DNA of 64,000 nucleotides from Sipunculus nudus (GCA_026874595.1 CM049317.1:59804618-59868617); one strand, 5' to 3'; positions 1-62,576 are shown, counted from the first letter of the stretch. The notes: generated by a model not told the origin, from the sequence alone. Program-made: numbers and translations.

Positions 1-99
1 TTTGACATTCAAACACAGAACTAAGAACACAAAAAATATACCCAGACAACATGCAGTAACATTTCATGTATGGTCTCTTGGCTACAGAATAGTGGCTGA

Positions 100-186
100 G
101 ACTTGTCACATGACAACAGCTATTTGTCACATGACAACAGCACTGGTCACATGACAACAGCAGTGGTCACATGACAACAGCTTCCA
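100..186. repeat. Four-copy tandem repeat of a GTCACATGACAACAGC motif
   Basis: The palindrome-like GTCACATGAC followed by AACAGC recurs four times at about 21-23 bp spacing. Each copy contains the E-box/M-box core TCACATGA. Confidence 0.85.
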
Positions 187-1150
187 CTGGAGTTAAAAGC
201 CTATATAGTACATAAATGCCACAGAGTTGAAAAACAGGTATTCCGGAAGATAAATTATGTTTCAAATGAGTTCCAACACCATATTCACTGCCCTTAAGTC
301 AAACTCTGATAAATCAAGTTTCAATATTCTGTATTATATACCATCTTTGGGACATAATTATGTTATATATTTTAATTATACAATTAGTTCCATGAATCTA
401 ATTTACAACCCCATAAATTCTATTCTACAGCTAGGAAATCAACCACACAAAATCTGTTCATGCATTGAAAGTCCTTCAACTCAGATTTAGCATTGTCATT
501 GTTACAAATGAAGTATTTACAGAGGTAAAATTAAGCACATATTATAGTAACAGTACAGGTATATTCAATAATTTATACACAGACAACCATATAATAATAT
601 TAATCAATATCACCCTTCCCCCCATTGAAAATAATTCTAATCCAAATTTTTGGATTGTTCTGCAATTTGCCAATTCTAATCTATTGTTTTATATGCAGTA
701 TGATAATTCAATCACCCTTACCAGAATTCAAACACAATAAGTAGCCTATGATCAAATCAACTGTATCACGGACATCTATGTCTGTTTGTGCATTGTTCAA
801 AGTAACCCTTGGAATGGCGACTGGCAAACCTCTAGGTTAAGAACACCTGTGCTTTGCCACTGCCATTTACGGGTGTAAACAAACGATTGCTAAGTCCTAA
901 TTCACGAAAAACACACACATGCACACTGATTATTAAATACACAGAACTGGGCATATATCTGACCTCATATAAAATTCGTTGTTTGAACGAGGGGAGATTT
1001 AAACCACATGCTTTCTATATGTAGTAGGACTAGAACGAGTAGACTTGTACCACAATGTAGATTGATCAACTCCTGATAAATATTAGCACCATCCACTGTA
1101 TAAATGATGTACTGAAAAACAATTACGATAACCATTACTAAAACGAAATA
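187..1150. other. 3' flank, AT-rich, no gene seen
   Basis: Two short open frames on the plus strand (257-490, 465-740) have composition typical of AT-rich noncoding DNA and resemble nothing I know. If the exon at 1151-1247 is real, this is its 3' UTR and flank; no AATAAA was found on the minus strand here. Confidence 0.5.
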
Positions 1151-1247
1151 TTAACTAAAGTCAGAACCCCAGTGTTTCTGTGCTTCGGCTTTCTCAGGGT
1201 ATATCAGTGCTGCCACCTGCTTATTTTCTGTACCACATGCCCAGAGA
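1151..1247 (-). CDS. PCBP: Candidate alternative PCBP last exon (31 codons and stop)
   Basis: A strong acceptor (A/T-rich, T-run, cag at 1248-1250) is followed by T, which completes AG+T (Ser) from the KH3 exon. Then comes LWACGTENKQVAALIYPEKA, EAQKHWGSDFS and stop TAA at 1151-1153. Phase fits the donor at 10249 exactly, so transcripts could end here instead of at 4604. Residue composition looks coding (two Trp, balanced charged residues). It could also be the last exon of another minus-strand gene, or chance: 31 open codons are not rare. Confidence 0.45.
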
Positions 1248-2552
1248 CTGAAAAAAAAAAATTCCCAGACCATCCTTGGAGTACACCTCAACAGTAATCG
1301 AATGCAACTAAAAAGTTTACATTTATCCTAGTTTTTATTACTCATTATAAGAATTTTGTCACAGAGCAAAGGCTAATTATTATAAACTTTGGCTTTATAA
1401 GAAAAAAGAAAAAAGAGAAAAACTGACTGTATCAGAAGCTTTGGACCTTTGGAAAATGACTGTAAGTGAATTTGTAGCACCAATGATTACCATATATGGT
1501 CATTATTTTATTTTCCTGGCTGGTAATTTCTGATGGTTAAAAAAAATGATGTATCAGGAACTCTTAAACAGAGAGACAAGGAATCAATCAAAAAGGTGGT
1601 CTGAAAAATACAACTTTTACATACTGTAAATCAGCCCTACTAGAATGGTTCTTTCCCCCCTCTTTTGTTACCTCTCCGATAAAACAGTATTTCACACATC
1701 AAAATTAAAGTTAATACTTCATGAATGTTTCGCTTTGTGTGTTTATCCTAACCATTGGCTGAAAACATCAGCTTGTGGTGTTACCTGCAATAACCAATAC
1801 TGAATAATAACAAGTCTACAAACTGAAGTTCGTATCACAGAGATATGGACTAAACCCACCAGCATACAGACTGGTATGCAAGCTGTCTGATTGACTAGAA
1901 ATTAAATTTTGATTGACAGTTTACTGAGCTGACCCCTACACACACACACATACACAGCAAAGCATTATGGGTAATATCACATGACCCATATTAGGTTCTG
2001 AATGCTATGTCTGCTATTAATATGCATGCCCTTATTTAAAATTAATTCCAGGCCAACAACACACTAAAACAGTTAATGATAAAATATGCTATATTTGTAA
2101 ATGCCCAATATACAAGAAAATAATACAAATGAATGGCAACTTCTGTACTCTTGTGACCATGCAGACATAAGTTCACTTAATGCCACTAAAGGCCTTTCTT
2201 CGAAAGGTAAAGATGTGAAAACAATTACACTTAGGAACAGCATCAAATTCCAACAGAACTGGATGTACAGCTTGCTTAGGTTAAATAAGGGGCATGTTCT
2301 ACAGTCTTGTATGTCATCACATGATAGCTTATTTTATTCCAAGTGGCTCTCTTTAACATCTCTGGCACATTTTACAGGCGCCACAGTGGACAGTGAGCAC
2401 AAGAGGGAAATGCTGAACCTGAAAAACTGGCACACAGTTAAAACAAATAAAAGAACTAAGCTTGCCAACAATGCCTAAACACTGCAGTCAGCTCTGCAGT
2501 AATGCTTGAATGCCAATGTACACAGAGGCATAATTTATGAGGTACTAACAAA

Positions 2553-2618
<66 letters not shown>

Positions 2619-4044
2619 TGTACAGACATTGCACTGTTGAAGAAAATACACCCAACAACCCTTGAAGAACATCTCTGGGGTCACATGATATAGCGAGGTC
2701 ACATGATCCATTGCAGTCACATGATACAATCCATACCTTTGACATAACATACAGTCCCTCCAATATTTACTATAAATATGAGTGCATGTCACCTATACCA
2801 TTTTCAATGTTGTTTCCCACTGACATTTCACAAACTGATTTTCAGTAACCAGTTTACTATATATGTTGCCTTCACCGCCATGTTATTTAACTAATTAGAA
2901 TAACAAGCAACTAAACATTCATTCTAGGTCATGCCATTACCCCAGAGGGATGAAAGGGTCAGCTGGAAGAGTCCATTATAAGAAGAAGGACTCATTTTCT
3001 TTCAGCATGTTGTCTAACATGAGATCTGAGGCTGGTCTTACAAAATATAACAGTTTAATACAACAAGCCTCATCACTTGATCATAATGACTGAAATAAAA
3101 CATGCTGGGAAATTTTGCTGATTTATCTTCTCTTATGTCTCATATAAATACTGGATTGTCAGGAATAACTGCAGACTGAATCTTCGATGCAAGTTTTCTA
3201 CAGTCTGATAAAACTCACAATTCAAAACTCTTAAACCCCTGACCTAACAAGAAACAATTTTTTATATGATTTCAACCAGAGAATACTGATAAATAACAAA
3301 AGAGATAGACTCCTTTTGTAACCATATCTTGTTTCTTTGTGGCCTTTTGGCAATATTCAATAACTATAGACTTTTAAAACTTAATAAAAAGTCACAACAG
3401 AATTTGGCTAGAATTCATCAATATTTGGCTTTGAACAATTTCTTACCACAGTCTTTTTCAAGCCACTGTCTATACATCATGCAGTTTATTATGTAGTGCA
3501 GTCTTTTTCTGTTTTGACCTAACGTATATAAATTCCTTGACAATAACATCAAATAAACATGGTTGGGGAGGATATAATGTCCATTTTAAGTAGATATGCT
3601 TCCTACAGTGAGGGAATTTTATTATTTTATAATTTCCTAAAGAACCTCTTGTATTGCAATCTTGCCTGTACATCTGCTGCACATTTTACCCTCACTGACC
3701 TTGACCTGAGATCTCTTGACCTTGACCCCTGACCTTTCCTCACTTGTACAAAACAAGAGACTTCAAAATGAAAGATAAATATTGAGTACATATTCCAACC
3801 ATACTTTTTATTTCACCCTAGCAGACTCTATCGAATTCCCAGGGCACACACTTCTGTTGTAATCCTACAAATAAATGTAGACAATAACAACTGATAACGG
3901 TGCGACACCTAATAAAAATACAGTATTATTATGATCAAGCAACCCTGCCTCCTTACACCACTGGTCATGTCACCATATTAATGCAAACATTTAAACAAGG
4001 TTAAATGAGGTGGATTAACAGGAATGTTTATAATTCACACACTG
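1248..4044. other. Noncoding stretch between the two candidate last exons
   Basis: It contains a (TA)30 microsatellite (2555-2615), three TCACATGA-type sites at 2675-2730, and TGACCTTGACC-type motifs at 3708-3737. A 125-codon open frame on the plus strand at 2101-2478 has no recognisable domain and no splice or codon-use support, so it is not called a gene. Confidence 0.5.
2555..2615. repeat. (TA)n microsatellite
   Basis: About 30 uninterrupted TA dinucleotides. Confidence 0.97.
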
Positions 4045-4050
4045 TTTATT
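4045..4050 (-). promoter_or_regulatory. Candidate polyadenylation signal (AATAAA) for the 4604 exon
   Basis: It is the first AATAAA on the minus strand after the TAG stop, giving a 3' UTR of roughly 550 nt. PCBP genes often have longer 3' UTRs, so a more distal site is possible. Confidence 0.3.
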
Positions 4051-4603
4051 AAATCACTTAAAATGTACAGTTGTCAAAATTCTTGAATTAGTCTATTGCT
4101 AAAATGATATGACTAAAATCTAATTAGACAAGAATTCGCAAAATTCTTTGGCAATATGAAAATACAGAACTGGCTTTCCCTAACATGTAACATCTTCCTT
4201 ATACAATTCCTACATGGCCTAACCGACTGGAAATCTTCGGAAATTTTTAAGGGTTTTATCGATCCTTTACTATTAAAATTCACACCAGCTGAAATTCCAT
4301 TGATATATACTGTATTCAATGTGAAACAAGGGAAATTTCGATATACAATCATGGAACTTCACACTCACACCCTAACTACCAAACATCGTTTCAGAGACAC
4401 TCGTATGTTTTTGTGAAGATTTCCAGGGGGGTTAAGCCACTTCTTATGAACAAGAATTCAAACACAGGTTTTTACCCATAAGAATCGCAACAGTAACCAT
4501 CTTAAGCTAGCTGGAAGGAGCCAGTTTGAGTTTGAGGTTAAAAATGAATGTTGGACGTAATATAGAGACACCTCTCGCTCCCCGCCTGTACCTCCGTTGA
4601 ACG

Positions 4604-52655
<48,052 letters not shown>

Positions 52656-52691
52656 TAACTTGCTCCTATTGTGTCACACTCACTATAATAT

Positions 52692-54017
52692 CTGAAATGA
52701 AAGAAATTTATATGAGTCTTCAAAATCAAGAGCCCAAGAATTTAATAAATTGTAAGTTGTGTTATGGCCCAATCTTCCACAAAATTTCCATGAGATAAAT
52801 AGAGAAATTTTGTAGATATTGTAAGGAAAACAAACAAATAACTACAATGGAAAAGAGATAACAATTCTTTGAGATCTTCATCCTAATCCAGATCCATTTA
52901 AATTTAAAGGGATTTCCCCAGTTTATGGAAGTCTGCTCAGTAGTTTCTCATAATCAAACAAACAAACAAAAAACAAGTAATAACTAACAGACAGATGTGA
53001 AAACATGACCTTCTTCAAAGTTAACATACCAACTAATAGCTGTGATTAAATATTTTGTGATATTTTACACATCTGTCATATTATGCAGTTTGATCTGAGT
53101 ATTGTTTATGATGAATTCATCAGACACAAAGCCATAACAACAACCCAACAAGCTCATAATCCTGAACAAGGAGGCTAAAGACAGGAATTAGTCTTAATTA
53201 CCATTCTGAACCTAAGTCCAATACAAGAAACATTTTCCTGTTAATTATGAATATATTTTATATTTATTTACAATAAATGAATCTATTTTCCATGATAAAT
53301 GCAGAACAAAGCATGCTCAATAGTAAATGTTACATTGCATGCAAGCAATACTTCGTGAGTTCTGTAATTTTTCTTTAACCCTTGTGAACCCTTTGTGCTT
53401 TAATAGAAAATACCCTTTGAAGTGCAGGTGACATGATCAGAAGTTTCAGACAATTATCCAACCTTAATTGCAATGTTAACTGGGGCCTTTCAGGGTTAAT
53501 CATGGTTTAATTATGAGGAAGGAAAACAAGTCCATGCAAGAACTAGAGAGTACTGATTGTTGCATGACAGCTGAGGGTATCCACATTTATTACTGAAAAA
53601 CATGGAAATGATTATATTCTTAACATAAAAGTTTAGAGCACAAACATCTGACATGATTTTTGCAAGTGAGAGAGATGAAACAGCATAAATGAAGTAAATT
53701 TTGTTTCTTAAATTTGACATATCTTTATGTGATATGACTGATACTGTGTTAACAAGTCATACAGTTCATACATGCATAAACAACATGAGATTGAAGAGAA
53801 ACCTTTGATTTTTTACATCCCTTGGAACATACTGTGTGTATTGGAACCAAACAGTTATGTTTCTCGCCTACAAGCACTATTGGACAAACACCATCCCCCA
53901 TGTGACAGAACTGAAACAGTGTGAATGAAACAAAATGTCCTTGGATGTTTCAAGATTACACACATGTGCTACCACATGTCAGAGAACTGATACTGAGAAC
54001 ACTAGCCTAACAGTTAC
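52692..54017. other. Intron or 5' flank upstream of the start-codon exon
   Basis: No coding exon seen; would be the first intron if 54018-54083 is a UTR exon. Confidence 0.35.
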
Positions 54018-54083
54018 CTGTTTATTCCCGTACAAGTTCTCCTTCAACCTCTAGAGTACTGCGAGGGAAGCATTCTATAATGG
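54018..54083 (-). other. Candidate 5' UTR exon of PCBP (66 nt)
   Basis: A good polypyrimidine acceptor (tttctttgtttaaccacag) and a donor (ACAG|gtaact) bound 66 nt on the minus strand, 1.3 kb upstream of the start-codon exon. The exon contains a short uORF (ATG CTT CCC ... TGA, ten codons including stop). No protein evidence is possible for a UTR exon; this rests on splice-site quality alone. Confidence 0.33.
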
Positions 54084-57000
54084 CTGTGGTTAAACAAAGA
54101 AAGCAGTGATGAAGAGTATCCACCCCAGAAAGACCTCCTCTTGTCCTGCTGCACATCACACCAACGACCTCTGACCTCTTGTTATAAACATATGCAAGCA
54201 GAGGAGATTATGCTGCCTGCCAGAAAGAGGGGATAATAACATGTTAACTGATACCTGGGACCAATACAACCAGCCTTTGATGCCTGCATATATAAACATA
54301 CAGTACTGCAGCGACCTGTGTATCACTACTGACCCCCCCCCCCCCAAGTGTTATGATTCACTCAGAAGCAGGGACAATTTAATCTCTGAATAAAGCCTGC
54401 TGATTTCCATGTTTATGCAAATCATTGTCGTTCTCAATCAAATTAAGACCACTCTACAGCAGACTGCAGACACCTCCGTAAAAATTCATCAAAAGAACAT
54501 TCATCTATGCAGGACATTGTCTGCAAAATTCCCACATTTTTTAGTCTTTACAAACACAGAAATGTGTTTTATCTAACCAGTTGTCCTTTATGTACATGAT
54601 ATCAATCTATGCCATAGATTGTACCATATACTATGGTATAATTAAATTTGTATGCCATGCAGCAGTTTTCATTCAAGTATTCGTTGCATAATTCTTACAT
54701 CCCCATATTCCATCTGCCTCAAACAAATCCTTGTATATTATTTAAACACCTTTCTTTCTTTTTTTTTATTTAGCATAAAAAAACTATTACTTTCATGGGA
54801 TGTAATATGTAGCTATTTTGTAAACAGACTATTGTCTTCTATATTAACTAATATTTCAAGATATTATATTTTAAACTCTTCATTAATTAATTAATATTTT
54901 CCAGCCTGTCATACCTACAAAATATAGAATTTCTTACTTGATTATTGATTTAAAGACCGATTATACCATCCATGTGTGTATGATCAGTTAGAGTAATTTA
55001 GGCAGGTACTGTCATAGCATGAAGAAACGCATGAAAATTAGTCTGCAGTGACTTATGTAACACCAAAATCATAATTATGTAGATCCCTTGCTACTGTATT
55101 CCTTAATTACTGCACAATCAGTTATCCATGTGGGAGCTACATTAATAATTAATGACTTTTAGCTTGTCTGGTAATTAAAACCAGATTTTTCAACCAGGGA
55201 CTTTTATCCTGTTGTGAGAAATTTCCTTAATACTGCTTTTAAAATGCAGCCTACATTTACTAAAATCGCTAACACCACAGAAGGATTGGTCGTTTGGAGC
55301 AATGCCTGTATCAGTTATTGACCTTGACTGAAGGACCAGTTATTGATCAGACAGATATTTGTGTAGACAAAGAGAATAAAATTTGTTCAAATAACATGAC
55401 AATTCCTGATGGAAGTATAATTTTGCTTTTTGTAACATATAGTAACAGGGCAGGTAATACTTTGCTCACATGTAAAGTGATAAAATCTATCGCAAACAAG
55501 AAATTAAACCCTGGAAATTTCATTTGCATTTGCATTCCATACAACTGCATTTGCCTGTATTTTCTCCTTAAAATACCCTAACATTTTTCAATTGTGGCAT
55601 TTAAGTAAATGTTACCTTTTGATGGGAGCCAATATTTTAGTCATCATTAATATTCATTATATTCTAATGGTCTTTCAGTCTTTTAAGTAGAGAAGAAAGG
55701 AGAAGTAAGCCGTTATTTCATTTGTAGCACCCAATTTATACCCGACAATATACTGTGGTTGGCTTCATATTCGCAGGACTGAAATTTAGCAATTCTTTTA
55801 TTTTCAGTGTATCACAAGGATTCCATTTTCATGACCTCACAAAACAAAAGACCTATTCACAGTATAACCATTATCATGTGAATCACCGGTAATTATCTCA
55901 AATATAACGTGCTCATAATCTTATTAACAAAATTATTATTTGTTAATCTCAGACAATTTGAAATATCTGATATCATTTAAAATATCAACTGTTGATTACA
56001 CATGATTTATTTTATTCATAATGTCAACCATTACTCTTCATTTTTGCCGTTGATGATGGGAATTCTTATTCACCAATGTCTGGTTTTTGCGATTATTCCC
56101 TTTTTGCAATTATCGCATATTTGAAAACCTTGCAGACAAAGACACAACCAACATCATGGCTGAATGTCCAGGACAGCAGGAATATTATAAGCTCAGATAC
56201 ACATAGATTTTTCTTATTTAATATATCACCAAGAATTTGACGGGGACATGAAATATTGAGGAATGTTATTAATTGAAGCATTTGTTCTTGATCCCACAAA
56301 CAAATGTAAAAACTTTCCTAATTTAAACATTCAACAGTTTCTCATACCAACCTTTACTATTCAAAATAAAAACTACAATGTATATGTCTCATTTTTTTCC
56401 AAATGTTACCCTTATCACCGGAGCCATGGAGAGTGTCTCGATTAGTTATAATAACTATTTGTACAATCCATGTAAAAAAAAATAAATAAGTTTAAATAAG
56501 TTTATAAGTTTAAGTTTATCTCCATTTAGGACAATGAACTTGTTAACAATTTTTTTAGCAGTCATTGAAACAAACTTGAAATTTCATTGATACAAAAGTT
56601 TTCATTAACGTACAGAAACAAGTCTTCAGGACTGGTTGTGTAGGATTATAGGTTATAATTCCTCAGGGAATAAAAAATTCCTTTTAAATAACCCAAAATA
56701 AAACTCCTTTCAACAAAAGCTGCTGATTTTCTGGCTCAATCTCTTTTGCCCCTTTTCAGGGTATTCTGCTTCTAAGGAGCCATCATTCCTTTCAAGTAAT
56801 TCTCATTTTTCTTTTAAATTACTTCACCGGCAACTGAACTAAACCAGTGAAAACTAATCACCTTTGAGGACCATTCCAATCTTGCAAAAATCTTGTCATG
56901 GCTAATTAGTGGTTAACAGGCTTCAGGGTAGTAAAAAATTCAACAGGTACCCAATCATTTATTTTGCCAGACGAGGAGGGACTGAGAAGAAATCAGGTTT

Positions 57001-58290
57001 TCTGGATGGTGTCACCTGTGTATTTTGTCCAATAATAGCATCCCACTTTCAGACCCAATATAGAACATCCATTGGTCCAGATAGAAATAGCTTTGGCTTC
57101 CTTCAAAGAACATCAAAATGTCAACCCTTCTTTGTTGGTAATGAAAAATGCCATGGTTGGGACCAACGGGGTGTCCACATCATAACATCCTTAAGCTAAT
57201 TTACCATCCTTCCCAAGTAGCTGCCGGAAACACTTCACAGAACATCGTTCCTGTGCAGTATATGTGCCATTATTGTTTACAAACAATAAATAAAGAGAAA
57301 ACTACCTCTACAAACTTGTAAAATATGACAACGGCCTTACATACTTATTCTGTTGTATAATTATTAACTATAAATTTAAGTTTAGCCTACCTGATTTTAA
57401 TGTTAATGGTTTATATTTTAACACTTTATTTCCATAATTGCAAAGAATATTCACCTGCATAAAAGGCTTCTTTTCTTTAAATTCACTTTTCTAACATAAA
57501 TTATTTAGTACATTTTATTACAGTGTGTAACCAGGTCTGAAAATCCACTGCATAACAAATACCGGTATTGTACCTTTAATATCACAAATAAATATACAGA
57601 AAAAAGTTGACAGATAAAGTGTCAGAGATTGTTAAAAATATCCTTTCATATGGCTTAGTTCAAATTCAAATTTCAGGTCCATATATGGGCAGATAATTTC
57701 CACAGGTTTTTTTAACAGAAACAAATTACAATGTGATTTTCAATTTAGCATGCCAAGCTTAATGCCCTTAAGCAACTTAACATAAATAACATAAATCAAG
57801 GCAGCTTCAATGGTAGTCATGTCATTACTTTAACAATACATATCTTCCTCTGAGACTTAACTTCCATTTACCAGAGTCATCTAATGTCTTTGTGAAAGGT
57901 CACCTACTATATTCATGTCTATATGTGGAAAACTAGCAAACCATATGTTAACCACACATGCACATATCTGATGTTTACTGTTGGGTTAATGTGGGGAACC
58001 TCTGAGTCTCTGTGTTAACTGGGTTAAAGAAAAGTCAGGGTGATCCCTACATAAAGATAATACTGAAGTAATAATAGTGTGAATTATCTGACACTACAAA
58101 TTGTGTTTGGTGCAAATGATACAATACATGTGTAGACAACAAATCTATGTGTAGAGAAATAGTTGGTGACAAATGAGCAATGACAAATCTATGAATAGCA
58201 CGAAAATCAAAATAGCACGAAATATAACCCTACAGCAGTGATTACAAAAGTTTTGTACAAAAATAACCTCAATTTTCCAAAGGTAATGCC
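54084..58290. other. 5' region of the gene, AT-rich, no gene recognised
   Basis: A C-tract lies at about 54331-54343. Sequence at 56700-57200 is less AT-rich and could be a noncoding conserved block. Open frames up to 96 codons show no domain. Confidence 0.35.
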
Positions 58291-58355
58291 ATAACATAAT
58301 CTCAGACCTAATCTCAAACTTAATCTCAAACCTAATCTCAAACCTAATTCAAATA
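58290..58355. repeat. 12-bp tandem repeat (CTAATCTCAAAC)
   Basis: About five copies of aatctcaaacct with single-base changes. Confidence 0.9.
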
Positions 58356-59919
58356 ACCTAAGGGCTAATGGTGTTGATGATGCAACATATTCAGGCAACT
58401 GATGACCAGTTTTCCCAGAGCAGCTGGAATCACACCTCATCAGGCAGTAATCCTGCAAAATCTCTTTTAGTTTCAGCTATTAAGCACATAAATTTGAACT
58501 GCAGCAACCTTGTGTAATCTTCAGCTCTTTGTTTCTGTTGATAAACATTGACATGGGGAACACTTAGGTGTGGACATCTTACCAATATAAGTCCAGTCCA
58601 ACGACCTAGACAGCATGCTATTATCGAGCCAATCATAGACGGGAATATTCATACCAGTGGACGCGGCTTGTTATATTGGCTTAGGTCAGACTCTAATGCA
58701 GGGGAAGAATGCTGGCTGTATAATTGAAAATGGAACCGCCATCATTTCATCAGGCCTCTCTTTGTAACCATATAAGAGTATTTATGATACATTGTTCAAG
58801 AACAGCCGTCTGAGGCCTGAGTCTCAGATAGTAATCAAAATATCCAAGCAATCAGCAATAATTGACATAGATGCATGTTAATGTATTAGTGGATTAGTAA
58901 CCTGAATAAGTCCAGCACATACTTTCTTAATATGATTATTTATGTTAATTCACACAGTGACATAGCATCTTGAAGTGTCAATGTCCATTCAGCTTCATGG
59001 TGGAATAAGCTAAAAGTTTGAATAAGCATTTAATATGACATTTAAATATTAGATTGAGATATATTTCATTTCCAGTATCAGTTACAATTTGCTAGGAGAA
59101 ATACAGTATTTACAATCTCTTTAAATAATAATATTCAAAAACTGAAGAAGTAATACTTCATTTAATCAAGTCCAGTAAATCTTCATGCTGTTACAATACA
59201 ATTATTTTGATTCCCCCCCCCCCCCAAAAAAAAAATAATATTTAAGTGAAGGTTAACCTTATGCCTACTAAATAAATATGTATGCAAATGGACTGTGATA
59301 TATTTTTTGAGTTACTGTATCTGCCAGGTTGGTCAACCATGCCAGGGGACCATGTTAAAACCACAGGGTCCCTAATTTCTTTATCAGATGATGAAATGAT
59401 ACATGAAACCAAGGAATTATCATATAAGAAGAAGAAATAATAAATGCTCTTCCTAATTAAAATTTTAAACAAAAAATATAAACAAATCCTTAAAAGTTTA
59501 ACATAAATTCAAATTGAACAAATAAGAACCAATTAAGTATTACTGATACCATATCTGTAAGGTGGGACTGCTAGGCAGGTTTGCTGCAAGCTCCTGAAGA
59601 AATTTAAGAATTTTATTGGAGCATTTGAGACAAAAATATAACAGGAGTTTACAGGAATTTTCAGCCAGAAAAACAGGAAATATACAGGCGTTGTCACTGC
59701 ATAATCATTTTGCAACCCTTTACTGATCATTTCTCCATGCAGTATCTAAAATCTGTTTACATGGTTCGGCTGATTGTACTTTAATGACTGGTACACTTAC
59801 ATGCACATGCATGTTTACAAATGCTGAATGTTTTCATTAATAAAACATTTATATAACAATTAGAATATTTTCTGTTAATATATATTTGTAAAACAACTGT
59901 AGTTGTAATGAAAAACTAG

Positions 59920-60460
59920 CTTGAAATGTGTCCACAACCTTTTCAAAGAAGTGGATCCTGTGACCCTGACCTCTGACTTTGTGACCTCAACATCTATAGG
60001 ATTCTTCTCCCACTTAGTTAGTGAGCTATAAGTGAAAGATCAAATAATTGGGATGAAAGGTTTGGCTTAAAATGCATCCATAGGCTTTTCAAAGAAGTTG
60101 GTTCTGTGACCTTGACCTTTGACCGTGTGACCTCAAAATACTAGTAATTATGGTTCTTCCCCTGTTGGTAGGTGTGCTGTATGTGAAAGATGGAAGGTTT
60201 GGGATGAAAATTTTGGCTAAAAGAATTATTTTTGGGGGGTGCAAACACACCCCATTACTTCGAGAATATAGGTCGCAGTGACCTAATTTCAGGTTTGCAA
60301 GGAGATCTTTTTAGAACCTCTAAGACTGCATAGGGTTCATGGCCCTAGCCCCTACGGTAATGATTTGTGCCTTGCTAACGGCCGGACGGACAGACGGAAG
60401 GACGACAGACAAAGACCCATCGCTATAGCCCAGCATGACTGAAAGTCAGCTGAGCTAAAA
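59920..60460. mobile_element. Dispersed repeat with two ~149-bp direct copies and a GACGGACAGACGG-type tail
   Basis: ttttcaaagaagtggatcct followed by gtgacc..tgacctctgac (59938) recurs at about 60087 with the same order of blocks. The right end carries ggacggacagacgg and catcgctatagcccagca, a tail type known from mollusc-like repeats. Orientation to the gene not meaningful. Confidence 0.55.
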
Positions 60461-62576
60461 AACCAGAAAAAATATAAGAGATTATGGTCTGAATGTGGGA
60501 AAATGTAGGAAATATATGAGACAATTTTTTTCATAGAAAATACAGGAAATAAAGGAGAATTTTTTTTTCATAGGGAAATATAGAATTATATAGGATATAC
60601 AGGAGTCAGTGGTAACCAAGCCTGGGACAAACGCCCCTTGCCCAAGTGGCCAATAATCTAACATGGCAGGATTATCGCAGGAGTAAGCACCAGACCTGTC
60701 GCAACCATCTATCAAGATTCAATGCAGCGTGCGGTACGGACAACCCACGAACTTGTCCAAACATTGCGCTGGCTTGACCTATTCCACTCAAAACACGACA
60801 TCTTGTCTGGTGGCCATCTCGTCTGCCATGCCAGGAAATCACCTGCCCCAGTAATCAATATTTCTAGGAATTACCCAGAAATACCTGTCAAGCCCAATCT
60901 CTTTTCATCAATCTGGCTTAACTGTTTCAGCCTCTATTAATACAGGTCACTCCTCAAGCTGCTGCATATAGATTCTGATATTTATTAAGGTAACGACATT
61001 ATGTGTTGATGACAAAATCTATACACTGCTAGCTAAACAGGTTGGTGGTGAATTCATTATATATACTGTGGTTGCCTTTTTGTTTGTGCGAGTTTCAAAT
61101 TTGTGATTTTCATGAAAGGGGAATTAAGCAAAAATGAAACCTTTGTGAATAAGTGGTCCAATCATGGGAGGCAAGTCGGAAAGTAAAAGGTGATTTTAAA
61201 TATTAATAATAAAAGATCTTATATGTTCAAAGATTGTTATTGTAAGTCCTATCAACTCGTCCGATGTTCCCTTTGGGTTCCCACCCTATTATTAAATTTT
61301 AGCACACATTATTTGATATAATCAGTTCATACAATAAAGGGTTTACTCTGTTTATTGTTTTACTGTAATGACAAAACACTGAAAAGTGGACATTTTAAAA
61401 TATAAAGCCGTACAACAGTATACAACCTTATAAATGTATTTGAATATATATTGTATATTGAGTGCAAAAATCTCAAAATAAGTCGTACCTTTACGTGAAC
61501 TTATATATCTCCATTTACAGTTTGAAGTATATATGAAAGTAATATGTTGATGACATCATCTATTTCATATATTTCCATTAAAGGATTGCTGTGTGTATCA
61601 AAATTAAGTATATCTCAATCCAACTATACTTAAGACTGCAGCACATGACATTATGTGTTAAAAGATTTAATATACCCATCTACATTTAATGTTTCGGAGT
61701 ATAAAATGCTATGGAAAATATGCTGAGTACAAATGCTCAGGTGAAAACAGGAAATATTCAGGTGGAAAGGCGGAGGTAAAAATGCCTCTGATCTAAAATG
61801 CCAAGATGAAAAAAGTAAAAAAGCCTCAGGTAAAATCACTAGACTAATTAAGCCTGGTTAATATAATGCCACCCCCATTAAATCCAGATCCAGCACTGAT
61901 TTGATTGCTGACTTACTCCATATCCTTTTACAGGTACTGTGCACTTTGCGTTGGAGATTTATGAGGGATGGATTCAGGACGGATTTCAATCATTCAAGCC
62001 AACTGGCTGCTGGGTCTCCATCCATTCAGTTTTAGTCTAAAAATAACTTGTTTATTAAGCTGCACATCTAATTAAATACTATTACTCTCTTTATATTATG
62101 ACTATCTCAGCTCATTCAGAGTCAAAAGCAGCGTTTCCTGTCAAAGGAATATGTATCATATCTATATCTTCTTCCAATCTACTATTTTAACTGTAGTTAT
62201 ATATTAAAAATAAGTCCACCAAACTACAGATTTCAATTTCACTCTGTAGCCTCAAATGCTTAAGATGTTCAATGTGGTAGAAAATAGATTGGAAATTATA
62301 TCTCTATGTATAAGATGCACCAAGGTTTTAGTTAAGAGTTTATGACGAAAAAATGAGAATTATAATTTGGGGAAAGATGGTAAATAGAAAGGAGACCTAT
62401 AATTATATTTACTGCCATGACTCAATCAGTATTTATACAATCGAAAGATTTCAAATCTGCTGGTGACCGATTTGTTAATTCTTTCATATGAAAAGCATAT
62501 CTCATAATACAGGTTCATTCGGCTTCCAATAATTACTTAAAGAAGAGTTTTTTATGTATAAAAGAGCTTCAGCTTA
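60461..62576. other. 5' flank or intron, no feature recognised
   Basis: AT-rich; short frames only. No splice sites linked to PCBP could be argued. Confidence 0.35.

Noticed and set aside
1209-1225. CTCF-like core GCTGCCACCTGC
   Set aside because: It falls inside the candidate last exon and is better explained as coding (KQVAAL).
2101-2478. 125-codon plus-strand open frame
   Set aside because: No recognisable domain, no splice context, residue make-up typical of translated AT-rich DNA.
58207-58458. Frame with an LGLRL repeat
   Set aside because: It is the translation of the 12-bp tandem repeat.
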